DNA of 64,000 bases from an uncultured Bacteroidales bacterium (GCA_946011725.1 CAMGBT010000001.1:40858-104857), one strand, 5' to 3'; positions 28,290-38,824 are shown, counted from the first letter of the stretch. Notes: generated by a model not told the origin, from the letters alone. Translations and numbers: made by a program.

Positions 28290-29740
28290 AGCTCTTTATA
28301 AGTAACGATGGGATGCAGAGCGGCTTCGGTGTCGTCGGGGCGTACAGCCGGAGTGAGGTGCGGTGCTTCCTTCACCACCTCGGGCGATTCGGCAGCTTCG
28401 CGGGCGATTTGGCGCATGGCTTCGCAGAAAGTGTCGAGTGTGTCGAGGCTTTCGGTTTCGGTGGGCTCAATCATGAGCGACTCGTGGAAGAGCAGCGGGA
28501 AGTATATAGTGGGAGCGTGGAAGCCCATATCGAGCAGGCGTTTGGCCACGTTGAGGGTGGTGACGCCGGTGGACTTGTCGATGAGGCCATCGAACACGAA
28601 CTCGTGCTTGCACGGGCCGGGGATGGGCAGCAGGTAGAGGCCTTTGAGGCGGTGCATCACATAGTTGGCATTGAGTGTGGCCAACGGGCCAACGTGAGCA
28701 AGGCCGTCGCAGCCCATAGTGAGGATGTAGGCCCATGCGCGGATGAGCACGCCATAGTTGCCGAGGTTCGAAGAGATACGGCCGAGGGCGGTGGCGCTGT
28801 GTTGGTCAACGGAGAACGAGCCGTCGGCGAGTTTCACCACGCGCGGCGAGGGCAAGAACTGCTCCAAGCCGGCACGCACGCCAACCGGACCGGCGCCGGG
28901 ACCGCCGCCGCCGTGCGGTGTGGAGAAAGTCTTGTGCAGGTTGATGTGCATAACGTCGAAGCCCATGTCGCCGGGGCGAGCCACGCCCAACATGGGGTTG
29001 AGGTTGGCGCCGTCGTAGTATAGCAGGGCGCCGGCAGCGTGCACCGCTTCGGCGATTTCAGGGATGTGCTTTTCGAACATGCCCACGGTGTTGGGGTTGG
29101 TCATCATCATGGCGGCCACGGTGTTGTCGAGCTTCGAGCGAAGGTCGTCAACGTCGACGGTGCCATCGGCCAAGCTCTTCACCTCCACCACTTCGTAGCC
29201 GCAGACGGCGGCGGAAGCGGGGTTGGTGCCGTGAGCGGAGTCGGGCACGAGCACCTTGGTGCGAGCCGAGTCGCCGCGGTGGTCGTGGTAAGCGTGAATC
29301 ACCATCAAACCGGTGAGCTCGCCGTGAGCGCCGGCATAGGGATTGAGGGTGAACTCGCTCATGCCGCCGATTTCGCTGAGGCTTTGTTGCAACTCATAAT
29401 AGAGTTGGAGCGCGCCTTGCATGGTGGCGGCTGGTTGCTTGGGGTGGATGGCAGCGAAGCCGGGGTCAGAGGCCAGCAGGTCGTTCACCTTGGGATTGTA
29501 CTTCATGGTGCACGAGCCCAAGGGGTAGAAGCCGGTGTCTACGCCGAAGTTGTTGGTTGACTGGTTGTTATAGTGACGTACCACGGTAGGCTCGTCCACT
29601 TCGGGCAGCTCGGCCGGAGTTTGGCGCAGCAGGTTTTCGGGCAGCTGCGGCATGGGTGCATCGCCCTCGGCGAAATAGAAACCTCGGCGGCCGGGACGTG
29701 AGTAATCGAAAATGAGTTTTTCGTATAGTTGACGGTTCAT
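28277..29740 (-). CDS. gcvPB: Glycine dehydrogenase (decarboxylating) subunit 2
   Basis: YPLGSCTMKYNPKVND, VPDSAHGTNPASAAVCGYEVVEVKS, INLHKTFSTPHGGGGPGAGP (PLP lysine motif). Confidence 0.95.
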   Translation of the reverse strand: MNRQLYEKLIFDYSRPGRRGFYFAEGDAPMPQLPENLLRQTPAELPEVDEPTVVRHYNNQSTNNFGVDTGFYPLGSCTMKYNPKVNDLLASDPGFAAIHPKQPAATMQGALQLYYELQQSLSEIGGMSEFTLNPYAGAHGELTGLMVIHAYHDHRGDSARTKVLVPDSAHGTNPASAAVCGYEVVEVKSLADGTVDVDDLRSKLDNTVAAMMMTNPNTVGMFEKHIPEIAEAVHAAGALLYYDGANLNPMLGVARPGDMGFDVMHINLHKTFSTPHGGGGPGAGPVGVRAGLEQFLPSPRVVKLADGSFSVDQHSATALGRISSNLGNYGVLIRAWAYILTMGCDGLAHVGPLATLNANYVMHRLKGLYLLPIPGPCKHEFVFDGLIDKSTGVTTLNVAKRLLDMGFHAPTIYFPLLFHESLMIEPTETESLDTLDTFCEAMRQIAREAAESPEVVKEAPHLTPAVRPDDTEAALHPIVTYKELCNK

Positions 29741-29743
29741 GGC

Positions 29744-31066
29744 TTAGAGGTTTTCGAGGGTTGATACGTAAGTTTGGATAGCTTCTTCGGAGCAGCATTC
29801 GGTGGCGGCCACGAGCAGGCGGTTGTCGGCGATGGCCACGCCGGCGAGGATGCCTTTGGCCACGAGTGCGTCGATAAGTTGCTGAGCGCTAACGCCTTGC
29901 AGGTCGATGGCAAACTCGTGGAGGAACGGCTTGTCGGGGAATGCGAGGCGTGCTTTGCCGGTGGCTACCAAAGCGGCCGCTAAGCGGTGGGCTTTGTCGG
30001 CGCTGATAGCGTTTACTTGGCGCAGGCCTTCGTTGCCCAAGAGCGAGAGGTAGATGGCGGCGCGGAGCGTCATCACGCCTTGGTTGGAGCAAATGTTGGA
30101 GGTGGCTTTCTCGCGGCGGATGTGTTGCTCGCGCGCTTGGAGCGTGAGCACGAAGGTGCGCTGACCATTTTTATCGGTGGTAGCGCCCACGATGCGGCCG
30201 GGAATCTTGCGCATCAGCGCCTTGGTGCAGCACATGTAGCCAAGGTAGGGACCACCCACGCACAGCGGCATGCCGAGCGACTGAGCGTCGCCCACGGCGA
30301 TGTCGGCGCCCCATTTGCCGGCAGGACGAATCACGGCCAAGGGCGATGCGGGCGAGTTGATCACCAACAGCGCTTTGGCGGCATGCACCTTGTCGGCCAC
30401 GCCGGAGAGGTCTTCCACAATGCCATAGTAGTTAGGCTGGGGAAGCACCACCGCGGCCACGTCGCCCTTTTGCAGCAGTTGCTCCATGGCTACGAGGTCG
30501 GTAACGCCGTCGGCTTCGGGGATGAGGTCGAGGTCGATGCGGTGATAGCGAGCGTAAGTGCGCATCACATCAATCACATCGGGATTGAGCGTGGCCGATA
30601 CCAACGCACGGCGGCGCTTGCGGGTGGCGTTCACGGCCATGATGATGGCTTCGGCCGAGGCGGTGGCGCCGTCGTACATCGAAGCGTTGCACACGTCCAT
30701 AGCGGTGAGTTGAGCCAACATTGATTGGTACTCGAAGATGTATTGGAGCGTGCCTTGAGAGATTTCCGATTGATAGGGGGTGTAGGAGGTGAGATACTCC
30801 GAGCGGCTCACGATGGAGTCGACCACGGCGGGGCAGAAGTGAGCATAAGCGCCGGCGCCGGCAAAACATTCCAAAGCGGTGTTTTGCAACGCGGCGAATT
30901 GGCGGCGCACTTGCTGCTCGTCGCGAGCGGCGGGCAGATTATAGTTGCGGCCTAAGCGCAGCTGCTCGGGCACGTCGGCATACAAGTCCATAATGGACTT
31001 GGCGCCGCACACATCGAGCATGTGCTGCACATCCTCAGCGGTGTGAGGGAAATATCGGTGTGCCAT
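29744..31066 (-). CDS. gcvPA: Glycine dehydrogenase (decarboxylating) subunit 1
   Basis: MAHRYFPHTAEDVQHMLDVCG..., YTPYQSEISQGTLQYIFEYQSMLAQLTAMDVCNASMYDGATA. Confidence 0.95.
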   Translation of the reverse strand: MAHRYFPHTAEDVQHMLDVCGAKSIMDLYADVPEQLRLGRNYNLPAARDEQQVRRQFAALQNTALECFAGAGAYAHFCPAVVDSIVSRSEYLTSYTPYQSEISQGTLQYIFEYQSMLAQLTAMDVCNASMYDGATASAEAIIMAVNATRKRRRALVSATLNPDVIDVMRTYARYHRIDLDLIPEADGVTDLVAMEQLLQKGDVAAVVLPQPNYYGIVEDLSGVADKVHAAKALLVINSPASPLAVIRPAGKWGADIAVGDAQSLGMPLCVGGPYLGYMCCTKALMRKIPGRIVGATTDKNGQRTFVLTLQAREQHIRREKATSNICSNQGVMTLRAAIYLSLLGNEGLRQVNAISADKAHRLAAALVATGKARLAFPDKPFLHEFAIDLQGVSAQQLIDALVAKGILAGVAIADNRLLVAATECCSEEAIQTYVSTLENL

Positions 31067-31072
31067 AGCGGA

Positions 31073-31450
31073 TTAGTGTTTTTCGGCGGCGCACACTTCG
31101 GCGTAAGCTTCGGGCGAGAGGAGGTCGTCGAGCTGAGCGGGGTCGCTCATTTCCACCTTGATGATCCAGTTGGTTTCGGGATCTTCGTTGATCAGGCGAG
31201 GATTGTCCACGAGGTCTTCGTTGACTTCCACCACCACGCCGCTAACGGGGGAGAACAGGTCGGAGGCGGCTTTCACGCTTTCGATGGCGCCGAATTCTTC
31301 GCCGGCTTCCACTTTGTCGTCCACTTCGGGCATGTCAACGTACACCACGTTGCCCAGTTGTTCGGCAGCGAATTTGGAGATGCCGATGTAAGCGATGTTG
31401 CCCTCCACGCGGGCGTATTCGTGCGATTTCAGGAAATAAGTTTTGCTCAT
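31073..31450 (-). CDS. gcvH: Glycine cleavage system H protein
   Basis: 125 aa; HEYARVEGNIAYIGISKFAAEQLGNVVYVDMPEVDDKVEAGEEFGAIESVKAASDLFSPVSG (lipoyl-lysine motif). Confidence 0.96.
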   Translation of the reverse strand: MSKTYFLKSHEYARVEGNIAYIGISKFAAEQLGNVVYVDMPEVDDKVEAGEEFGAIESVKAASDLFSPVSGVVVEVNEDLVDNPRLINEDPETNWIIKVEMSDPAQLDDLLSPEAYAEVCAAEKH

Positions 31451-31476
31451 AATATATGTCGGTTTTTGAGGGTTAT

Positions 31477-32562
31477 TTATTTTTTGTAGTTGGGGGTATA
31501 GAAACGTTTTTTGATTACTTTTGCGGGGAACACTTTGCGGCGCACTTGCACTTGGAGCGGGGTGTCGAGCTTGGCGTGAGCGGCATCCACCAAGGCCATG
31601 GCGAGATTGCGATCGAGCGAAATGGAGTGGTAACCGGTGGTGATAGTGCCCACTTTGTTGCCTTCCATATCGAGCACATCGTAGCCGTGGCGGGCGATGG
31701 CGCGGCCGTCGATTTCGAGACCGATCACACGCTGTTTGGGGCCTTCGGCCTTCTGAGCCACGAGTGCGTCGCGGCCGATGAATTCAGCCTTGTCGAGCTT
31801 GGCGAACATCCTCAATCCGGCCATGATGGGGGTGATGTCGTCGGTGAGCTCGTTGCCGTACAGAGGCAAGCCGGCTTCGAAGCGCAGGGTGTCGCGACAG
31901 CCCAATCCGCAGGGAGCCACGCCGGCTTTCATCAACTTCTGCCAAGCGTCGACCACCGTGGATTCAGCGGCATAGAATTCGAAGCCGTCTTCGCCGGTGT
32001 AGCCGGTGCGGCTCACCAGAGCGCGTTCGCCGGTGGGCAGTTCCACCACTTTGAAGGTGTAGAAGCCGAGGTCGGCACAGTTGATGCCCAGCACGTTGAG
32101 CATAGTTTCTTCAGCCTTGGGGCCTTGGATGGCCAGTTCGGCGGTAACTTCGCACAGGTCTTCGACCAAGGTGCCGGGCAGCACGTTTTCGCGAATCCAT
32201 GCAAGGTCTTTATCAATGTTGGCAGCGTTGATTACCAACAGGTAGGAGGTGTCGGAGAATTTGTACACGAGCAGGTCGTCGACCACGCCGCCGGAGGGGT
32301 TGGTGAGCATGCCGTAGACCACTTGGCCGGGGGCTAAGGGAGCAACGTCGCCGCAGAAGATGTGGTTGACCGCTTCGGTGGCGTTATCGCCGTGGAGGTG
32401 CACTTCGCCCATGTGGGAAACGTCGAACACGCCCACGTTGTGGCGCACAGCGTTGTGCTCGGCTTCGATGCCTTCGTAGCTGATGGGCATGTCGTAGCCG
32501 GCGAAGGGCGACATCAGAGCGCCCAGGGCAGTGTGATGAGAATGTAAGCAGGTAGTTTTCAT
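31477..32562 (-). CDS. gcvT: Aminomethyltransferase (glycine cleavage T protein)
   Basis: FAGYDMPISYEGIEAEHNAVRHNVGVFDVSHMGEV; RTGYTGEDGFEFY. Confidence 0.96.
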   Translation of the reverse strand: MKTTCLHSHHTALGALMSPFAGYDMPISYEGIEAEHNAVRHNVGVFDVSHMGEVHLHGDNATEAVNHIFCGDVAPLAPGQVVYGMLTNPSGGVVDDLLVYKFSDTSYLLVINAANIDKDLAWIRENVLPGTLVEDLCEVTAELAIQGPKAEETMLNVLGINCADLGFYTFKVVELPTGERALVSRTGYTGEDGFEFYAAESTVVDAWQKLMKAGVAPCGLGCRDTLRFEAGLPLYGNELTDDITPIMAGLRMFAKLDKAEFIGRDALVAQKAEGPKQRVIGLEIDGRAIARHGYDVLDMEGNKVGTITTGYHSISLDRNLAMALVDAAHAKLDTPLQVQVRRKVFPAKVIKKRFYTPNYKK

Positions 32563-32595
32563 GGTTGTAATAAGTGGGCTATATCAAGCCTGAGA

Positions 32596-33588
32596 TTAAG
32601 GATTAGTTTTTGATTCGAGAATTACGTTGGCGAGGGCTTCGGCGGTGAGGCCGGCCACGATTTGCTCCACATTGAGCGGTTGGAGGCATTGCATCAGCGC
32701 TTCGCGTTCGGCTTTGATGCCGCAAAGATGGGCCAACAGCTCGCTGTCGATGTCCTTGAGCGGGAAGAAGTCGCCCGACAGGCGCGGGTTTTCGATGAGG
32801 CCGTCGGCGGAGAGTTGGCAGGAGAATTGCAGTTCGCCCACGCCTTCCACGCGGTGCGGCTGCACGGTGCGAGCGGTGTCGCGGTCGAGGCGGAAGCTGT
32901 CGACCAAATACGTCTGCATAATCTCCTCCACGCCGGCGATGTCGGCTTCGCGGAGCATGTATTCTTCGTTGCAGAGGAACCCTAAGGCGTAGCCGATGAA
33001 TTGGTCGCAAGTGAGTTCGATGCCTTGCGCTTTGAGGGTGGTAACGCGCGCGGGCACTGATTTCACGCCCTTGGCGCTCAGTTTGGCTCGCGACGGGGTC
33101 AGAGCCTTGCTCATGGTGGGGAAATCGGCATCGTAGAGCATGGTGCCGTGGACGATGCTACGTCCCGGCAGCGAGTAGAAGGCATTGCCGGCCACTTTCA
33201 TACCGTTGATTTCCACATCATTGCGCCCGGTGGGCTTGGCATCGAAGCCGATGGCACCCAGCATTTCGCAAATCATGTCGGTGTAACGGCGGAAGGTGCC
33301 GCTTACGCCCGTTTGCGGAGTGATGTAGGAGAACATAATATTGTGAGCATCGGAATACACGCATCCGCCGCCGCTTTTGCGCCGCCATACTTTGATGCCG
33401 TGCTCGGCGCAGAAGTCCATATCCACCTCAAGGTGCATTTGCTGGTGTCGGCCGCAAATCACCGTGGGCTGTACCTGCCATGCAAAGAGGTATTCGTCCG
33501 GGGGCAGATTCCGTGCCACCCATTCTTCCAAAGCAAGGTAAAAGGGAAGAATGCGATCCTCATGCGTTGGCAATTCTATCAGTTTCAT
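32596..33588 (-). CDS. lplA: Lipoate--protein ligase family protein
   Basis: TVICGRHQQMHLEVDMDFCAEHGIKVWRRKSGGGCVYSDAHNIMFSYI; KVAGNAFYSLPGRSIVHGTMLYD. Confidence 0.88.
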   Translation of the reverse strand: MKLIELPTHEDRILPFYLALEEWVARNLPPDEYLFAWQVQPTVICGRHQQMHLEVDMDFCAEHGIKVWRRKSGGGCVYSDAHNIMFSYITPQTGVSGTFRRYTDMICEMLGAIGFDAKPTGRNDVEINGMKVAGNAFYSLPGRSIVHGTMLYDADFPTMSKALTPSRAKLSAKGVKSVPARVTTLKAQGIELTCDQFIGYALGFLCNEEYMLREADIAGVEEIMQTYLVDSFRLDRDTARTVQPHRVEGVGELQFSCQLSADGLIENPRLSGDFFPLKDIDSELLAHLCGIKAEREALMQCLQPLNVEQIVAGLTAEALANVILESKTNP

Positions 33589-33714
33589 CGGGTTTAGTTA
33601 GGAGTTTTCACAAAAGAATTTCAGGTAAGAGTTGCCAAAATGAATTGACGCCCCAAATTTACGAAAAATTCTTTTACGTTGCAAGAAAAAATCGTACTCC
33701 GAACCAAATTTTTT

Positions 33715-35211
33715 TTACGATTTTTTTAGCACGTGGGCCAACACTTCGGATTGGATGGCCGAACGAGTCAGGCGATTGGCCGTCATGTAGAGTGCGGCAC
33801 CGAGGATCAGTTGGGCGGCGAGAATCAGCGCCGGGTGCCACGGCAAGTTGGTGAGCAGCATCATCGGCACGGCTATGGCGCAGGTGAAAGCGGAGTAGGG
33901 GGCTAATGCCAACAGCAGTTGCTTAACCCCGAGGCCGCTGAGGCGTCCGGTGTAGATAAGGGTCACCACCCAGGTGATTAGCGAGGCCAACAGTTGGCCG
34001 TAGATCATGATGCCCACGCCGTACACCGGGTTGCCGTCGCGGCTTAGGTTGATAAACGGCATGGTAGCCAGCAGCAGCGCCAACGCAAGTCCGTCGCGCA
34101 AGATTTCCATGCGCAGGATGATTTTGGCGTTGCCCACGGCCAGCAGGATGTTATTGTACAGCCCGGTCAACACGGTGAAGATGCCGCGAATCAGCAGCAG
34201 CTGGAACAGCAAGATGGAATAGTCCCACTTCGTGCCGAAGAGCGTGTGGAAGATCGGTTCGGCCATGATGGCCAAGAAGATGAATGCGGGGATGACCAAG
34301 TAGGCGGTGAAGCGGTTGATTTTGGCCGCCACGGAGCGGAAGCGAGCCGGATCGTCCTGCACAGCCGACAGCGTGGGCAGGAAGGTGGAAGTGATCACTT
34401 GCGACACGCTCATGATGCCCATTTTGCTCCACTTGTCGCTCTGCGTGTAGTAGCCTAACGCGGTGAGCCCCACGCGGTTACCGATCAAGAAGGAGTAGAT
34501 ATTGAGAAAAACGGTGTTGAGAAATGATGTGAACATCATCTTGGTGCCGATCGACAAGAAGCCGCGCAAGATGGTGAAAGAGAATCGCATCTCGGGCCAC
34601 CAGCGTTGGGTGATCCACAGCGTGAGCGACTTCACTGCCGCCAAGATTACGGTTTGCCACACGATGGCCCACGCTCCATAGCCGGCCACGGCCAAGTAAA
34701 TGCCCACCGCGGCGCCGGCCACCAAGCCGAGCGCGTTGCTCACCGCCACCATTTTCACATCCATCCGCTTCATCAGGCGGTTGGTCTGCACAATGGCAGA
34801 GGCGTTGAGAATCATCGACAGGAACATCACCCGCGAGAGCGGAATCAGTCGTTGGTCGCCGTCGAAGCAGTCGGCAATCAGCGGTGCCGCTATATATAAT
34901 ATAATGTATAGCACTATTGCCACGGCCAAGTTGAACCACAGCACGGTGGAATAGTCGCTATGCGACGGTTCTTTGCGCTGAATCAGCGCGTAGGAGAAGC
35001 CGCTGTCGACCAGCAACGCGGCGAAGGCTTGAAACACCAACACCGCGCCCACCAGGCCGAAGTCGTCGTGCGACAGCAGATTGGCCAGCACGATGCCGGT
35101 GACGGCATAAAGCACTTGCTGCGAAAGCCGGTCGATGATGTTCCATTTCAACGACCCGGCCGTTCGCCGCTTGAGGTTATTGGCTGATGTAGAATCAGTT
35201 GTCTCCATCAA
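33715..35211 (-). CDS. Lipopolysaccharide biosynthesis / oligosaccharide flippase (Wzx-like, MOP superfamily)
   Basis: 498 aa polytopic; GSLKWNIIDRLSQQVLYAVTGIVLANLLSHDDFGLVGAVLVFQAFAALLVDSGFSYALIQRKE. Confidence 0.88.
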   Translation of the reverse strand: MMETTDSTSANNLKRRTAGSLKWNIIDRLSQQVLYAVTGIVLANLLSHDDFGLVGAVLVFQAFAALLVDSGFSYALIQRKEPSHSDYSTVLWFNLAVAIVLYIILYIAAPLIADCFDGDQRLIPLSRVMFLSMILNASAIVQTNRLMKRMDVKMVAVSNALGLVAGAAVGIYLAVAGYGAWAIVWQTVILAAVKSLTLWITQRWWPEMRFSFTILRGFLSIGTKMMFTSFLNTVFLNIYSFLIGNRVGLTALGYYTQSDKWSKMGIMSVSQVITSTFLPTLSAVQDDPARFRSVAAKINRFTAYLVIPAFIFLAIMAEPIFHTLFGTKWDYSILLFQLLLIRGIFTVLTGLYNNILLAVGNAKIILRMEILRDGLALALLLATMPFINLSRDGNPVYGVGIMIYGQLLASLITWVVTLIYTGRLSGLGVKQLLLALAPYSAFTCAIAVPMMLLTNLPWHPALILAAQLILGAALYMTANRLTRSAIQSEVLAHVLKKS

Positions 35212-35899
35212 CTCTTACGGCTTTCACACCGATGGAGCGGTTCGACACTGACTCGGGCTTGCCCACATAGTATACAACGCCGCTACCGGCACCGTAGATG
35301 GTGAGCTTCTGCACGGGGCGGCAGTCGATGGAGCCTGTGCCCAAGCTCGACACTTTCACTTCGCGCGCAATCAAGCCGCCGGCTTCCACCGTGCCTTTGC
35401 CCACGTTGGAGAACTTGGCACGGACCACTTCGCCGGAGACGATCACCACGTGGCCGTTGCCGGTTGAGATGCCGGCATCCAATTCGGTGGCCTCGATGTG
35501 GCGCACTAACACAGTGCCGTTGCCCACCACGCGCGCCTTGAATTTGGATTGCGGCAAATTGGTTTGAACCACCACGGTGGAATCGCCCTGGTTTTCAACC
35601 TCTTGCAGCTGAGATGAGTACACGCGAATCACGGGCACACCGGTCAAACTTTGGTCGCCATTGTCGAGCTGGATGGTGAGCGTGCCTTTCTTGTTGGAGA
35701 AAATCAGGCGCGATGACATAGCGGGTTCGCAGGTATAGTAGGCGAAGCCGGCCGAGTCGGCCGAGCAGTAGTATTCCACGTTGATGTCGTCGGTGATCTT
35801 GAGCTTGGTAAAGTCCTGCACTTGCAGCCGGTAGGTGTCCACTTGCGCAGTGGCAGTGAATGCCACAAAGCTAATGAGGAGGATGAGTAGTTTTTTCAT
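35195..35899 (-). CDS. Secreted DUF2807 (GIN-domain) beta-helix-like protein
   Basis: MKKLLILLISFVAFTATAQ signal; V.VVQTNLPQSKFKARVVGNGTVLVRHIEATELDAGISTGNGHVVIVSGEVVRAKFSNVGKGTVEAGGL repeats. Confidence 0.75.
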   Translation of the reverse strand: MKKLLILLISFVAFTATAQVDTYRLQVQDFTKLKITDDINVEYYCSADSAGFAYYTCEPAMSSRLIFSNKKGTLTIQLDNGDQSLTGVPVIRVYSSQLQEVENQGDSTVVVQTNLPQSKFKARVVGNGTVLVRHIEATELDAGISTGNGHVVIVSGEVVRAKFSNVGKGTVEAGGLIAREVKVSSLGTGSIDCRPVQKLTIYGAGSGVVYYVGKPESVSNRSIGVKAVRVDGDN

Positions 35900-35927
35900 T
35901 ATGATGATATGGTAGATTGAGTGGTTG

Positions 35928-36704
35928 TTATTTTTCGGATTTAGTAGGAGGCAAGGTGATATGGTCGGCGGCACCTTGGCGGTCGATGGGCAGGCTCTGC
36001 GGAATGTAGATGAAGCCTTCGCCGTACACGGCTGCTTGGATGCGGCGCGTTTGGAGTTTGGTCACGTCGATGATGCCGGTGCCCTTCACCACTAAGGCCG
36101 GACGATTCACGGCCGTGCCGGCTATTTTCACAGTGCCGGAGCCGCGCAAGGTGGCACAAAGGTCGTTGGCAGCGAGGTCATTGAAAGTGACGACGCCCGA
36201 GCCCACGGCCGACACCGTAGCGTTGCCGGTCTTTACCCGCCCGTGAAGGGTGATTTTGCCCCCGCCGGTGTTGGATATGTTAAGATCGGTGGCGGTGAGT
36301 CCGTCGGCGGTGATGGTGGCAAAACTGGTGGCAATCAAGCTCAGCGTGTAATCCAAGTGCAAGTTGGATGCGATTCGCAGGTTGCACCGTTCGGCCACCG
36401 AGATCACCTGCAGATTGCGGTTGCAGTACACGGTGATGCGTGTGGTTGTGCGGCCGGCATTCTGCGGCATGGATATGTAGAGCGAGCGCTGCAACAGAGC
36501 CTTCTCCATAGCGTTGTACACCTCGGGCAAGGTCTCCACCACCAGTATGCCGATGGAGTCGGTGCGGTAACGCAAATCCACCACACATGCCCCCTTCACA
36601 TACAGCTCATCGAAGGAGTCCACGCTCAGATTATACTTGGCTGTTGCCGAGGCCTGCATAGCGCCGAGCAACACGGCTAATACGCTTAAAATCAGATGCT
36701 TCAT
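35928..36704 (-). CDS. Secreted DUF2807 (GIN-domain)-like protein, paralogue of the downstream gene
   Basis: Signal peptide MKHLILSVLAVLLGAMQASA; LTATDLNISNTGGGKITLHGRVKTGNATVSAVGSGVVTFNDLAANDLCATLRGSGTVKIAG. Confidence 0.75.
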   Translation of the reverse strand: MKHLILSVLAVLLGAMQASATAKYNLSVDSFDELYVKGACVVDLRYRTDSIGILVVETLPEVYNAMEKALLQRSLYISMPQNAGRTTTRITVYCNRNLQVISVAERCNLRIASNLHLDYTLSLIATSFATITADGLTATDLNISNTGGGKITLHGRVKTGNATVSAVGSGVVTFNDLAANDLCATLRGSGTVKIAGTAVNRPALVVKGTGIIDVTKLQTRRIQAAVYGEGFIYIPQSLPIDRQGAADHITLPPTKSEK

Positions 36705-37681
36705 GGTAAAATGTTGGTTTGTATGTGATCAAGAATGGCAGTGAGCTCGTCCAAAGTGTCGGCCCGCAGCATGGCTATGCGCGTTTGGCGGAAATCGGGG
36801 ATACCTTTGAACAGCGGCGAGGCAGCCAAGTGGCGGCGGATGTGGAGGATGCCGCGGTACTCGTCGATGCGGTCCACGCTCTCGCGAATCTGGCGGCGCA
36901 GGCAAGCAAACTTTTCGGCATTCGACAGCGGAGTCACTTCGCCGGTGGTCAAGAACTGCTTGATGTCGTGGAAAATCCACGGTGCGCCGATCGATGCGCG
37001 GCCCACCATGATGGCATCCACGCCGTAGCGGTCGAATGCCTCGCGGGCCAGTTGGGGCGTGGTGATGTCGCCGTTGCCGATGATGGGGATATGCACCCGC
37101 GGGTTGTCCTTCACCCGGGCAATCATCTCCCAGTCGGCCGAGCCGGTGTACAGTTGCGAACGGGTGCGGCCGTGCACCGTTAGCGCCACGATGCCGCAGT
37201 CCTGCAGCTGCTCGGCCAGCTCCACGATGATTTTCGACTCGTGGTCCCAGCCCAAGCGGGTCTTCACCGTTACCGGCACTTTCACCGCCTCAACCACCGC
37301 ACGGGTGATTTGCAGCATCTTGGGCACGTCGCGAAGCAACCCCGCGCCCGCACCCTTGCCGGCCACCTTCTTTACCGGACAGCCGAAATTGATGTCGATG
37401 ATGTCGGGGTGGGCCTCCTCGGCTATGCGGGCGGCCTCCACCATCGGCTCCACCTCGCGGCCATAGATTTGGATGGCTGTGGGGCGCTCCGCCGGGTGGA
37501 TGTGAAGCTTGCGCGTGGTGGCTGCAATGTTGCGAATCAGCGCATCGGCGCTCACAAATTCAGTATACGTCATGTCCGCTCCCATCTCTTTGCAGAGCAG
37601 GCGAAACGAGGCGTCGGTAACGTCCTCCATCGGCGCCAAAACCACCGGGCGCTCTCCTAAGTCGATATCGGCTATTTTCAT
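36701..37681 (-). CDS. dusB: tRNA-dihydrouridine synthase (DusB-like)
   Basis: From MKIADIDLG: VVLAPMEDVTDASFRLLCKEMGADMTYTEFVSADALIR, IDINFGCPVKKVAGKGAGAGLLRD, VKTRLGWD, VHGRTRSQLYTG. Confidence 0.92.
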   Translation of the reverse strand: MKIADIDLGERPVVLAPMEDVTDASFRLLCKEMGADMTYTEFVSADALIRNIAATTRKLHIHPAERPTAIQIYGREVEPMVEAARIAEEAHPDIIDINFGCPVKKVAGKGAGAGLLRDVPKMLQITRAVVEAVKVPVTVKTRLGWDHESKIIVELAEQLQDCGIVALTVHGRTRSQLYTGSADWEMIARVKDNPRVHIPIIGNGDITTPQLAREAFDRYGVDAIMVGRASIGAPWIFHDIKQFLTTGEVTPLSNAEKFACLRRQIRESVDRIDEYRGILHIRRHLAASPLFKGIPDFRQTRIAMLRADTLDELTAILDHIQTNILP

Positions 37682-37768
37682 ATTTGAAATTTTGCAGTGC
37701 AAAGTTACAAAATTTTTGCAATTTTTTATTGGTAAACATGCCGCAATTATTGGTCTTTTTGGCAAAAA

Positions 37769-37800
37769 TTTGCTCAAAAGCGAATTTTTTACTAACTTCG
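37769..37800 (+). promoter_or_regulatory. Bacteroidetes-type promoter TTTG-N20-TAACTTCG upstream of rsgA
   Basis: TTTG 37769-37772, TAACTTCG 37793-37800, ATG 37820. Confidence 0.6.
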
Positions 37801-37819
37801 CGTTGGAAAAAACAAAAAT

Positions 37820-38755
37820 ATGACAGGCTTAGTAATCAGAAACACCGGTTCGCACTACGTCGTGGCCATCGATGGCGGCGGCGAAGTCAATTGCAAAATC
37901 AAGGGCAACTTCCGCATCAAAGGCATCCGCACCACTAACCCCGTGGCGGTGGGCGACCGGGTGGAAGTAGGCACTCCCGCCGACGATGGCACCGCGTTCA
38001 TCACCGCCATCGTCCCGCGCCGCAACTACATCATCCGCCGAGCCAGCAACCTGTCGAAAGAATCACACATCATCGCCGCCAACATCGACCAAGCCCTCTT
38101 GGTAGTGACTTTGGCGCACCCCACCACCTCCACCACCTTCATCGACCGCTTCCTCGCCACTGCCGAAGCCTACAACGTGCCCGCCATCCTCGCCATCAAC
38201 AAGGTCGACATCCTCGACGAGGACGACCGCGAACTGCTCGACGGCGTGCAGTATCTCTACCAAAGCATCGGCTACAAAACCGTGGCCATATCCGCCACCG
38301 AAGGCGTCGGCGTGGACGAGTTGCAAGCCATGCTCAACGGCAAAGTCACCCTGGTGTCGGGCAACTCCGGCGTGGGCAAATCCACACTGATCAACCGCCT
38401 CATCCCCGGCCTTGATTTGCGCACCGCCGAAATCTCGGCCGTGCACGACACCGGCATGCACACCACCACCTTCAGCGAACTGTTCAACCTCCCCGCCGGC
38501 GGTCAAATCATCGACACCCCGGGCATCCGCGGCTTCGGCACCATCGATTTCGACAAGTATGAAGTAGCACACTACTTCCCCGAACTCTTCGCCATCTCGC
38601 GCGACTGCCGCTTCGACAATTGCACCCACACCCACGAGCCCGGCTGCGCCGTCCTCGCCGCCCTCGAAAGCCAACACATCGCCCAATCCCGCTACGCCTC
38701 CTACCTCTCCATCCTCGACGACGCCACCGAAGGCAAATACCGCAAACCTTACTAA
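37820..38755 (+). CDS. rsgA: Ribosome small subunit-dependent GTPase A
   Basis: OB-fold then VSGNSGVGKSTLINRLIPG, DTPGIRGFG, FDNCTHTHEPGCAV circularly permuted GTPase with Zn site. Confidence 0.95.
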   Translation: MTGLVIRNTGSHYVVAIDGGGEVNCKIKGNFRIKGIRTTNPVAVGDRVEVGTPADDGTAFITAIVPRRNYIIRRASNLSKESHIIAANIDQALLVVTLAHPTTSTTFIDRFLATAEAYNVPAILAINKVDILDEDDRELLDGVQYLYQSIGYKTVAISATEGVGVDELQAMLNGKVTLVSGNSGVGKSTLINRLIPGLDLRTAEISAVHDTGMHTTTFSELFNLPAGGQIIDTPGIRGFGTIDFDKYEVAHYFPELFAISRDCRFDNCTHTHEPGCAVLAALESQHIAQSRYASYLSILDDATEGKYRKPY

Positions 38756-38824
38756 CCCCCGCCGGAACATCTCACGCAGATTCCGCAGATTCTTACGGAG
38801 TGGACGAGGGATTCAGAGGCGTAA

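Noticed and set aside
34862-34915. Local AT-rich dip inside the flippase gene
   Set aside because: Short and explained by a hydrophobic Ile/Tyr-rich TM helix (IVLYIILYIAA).
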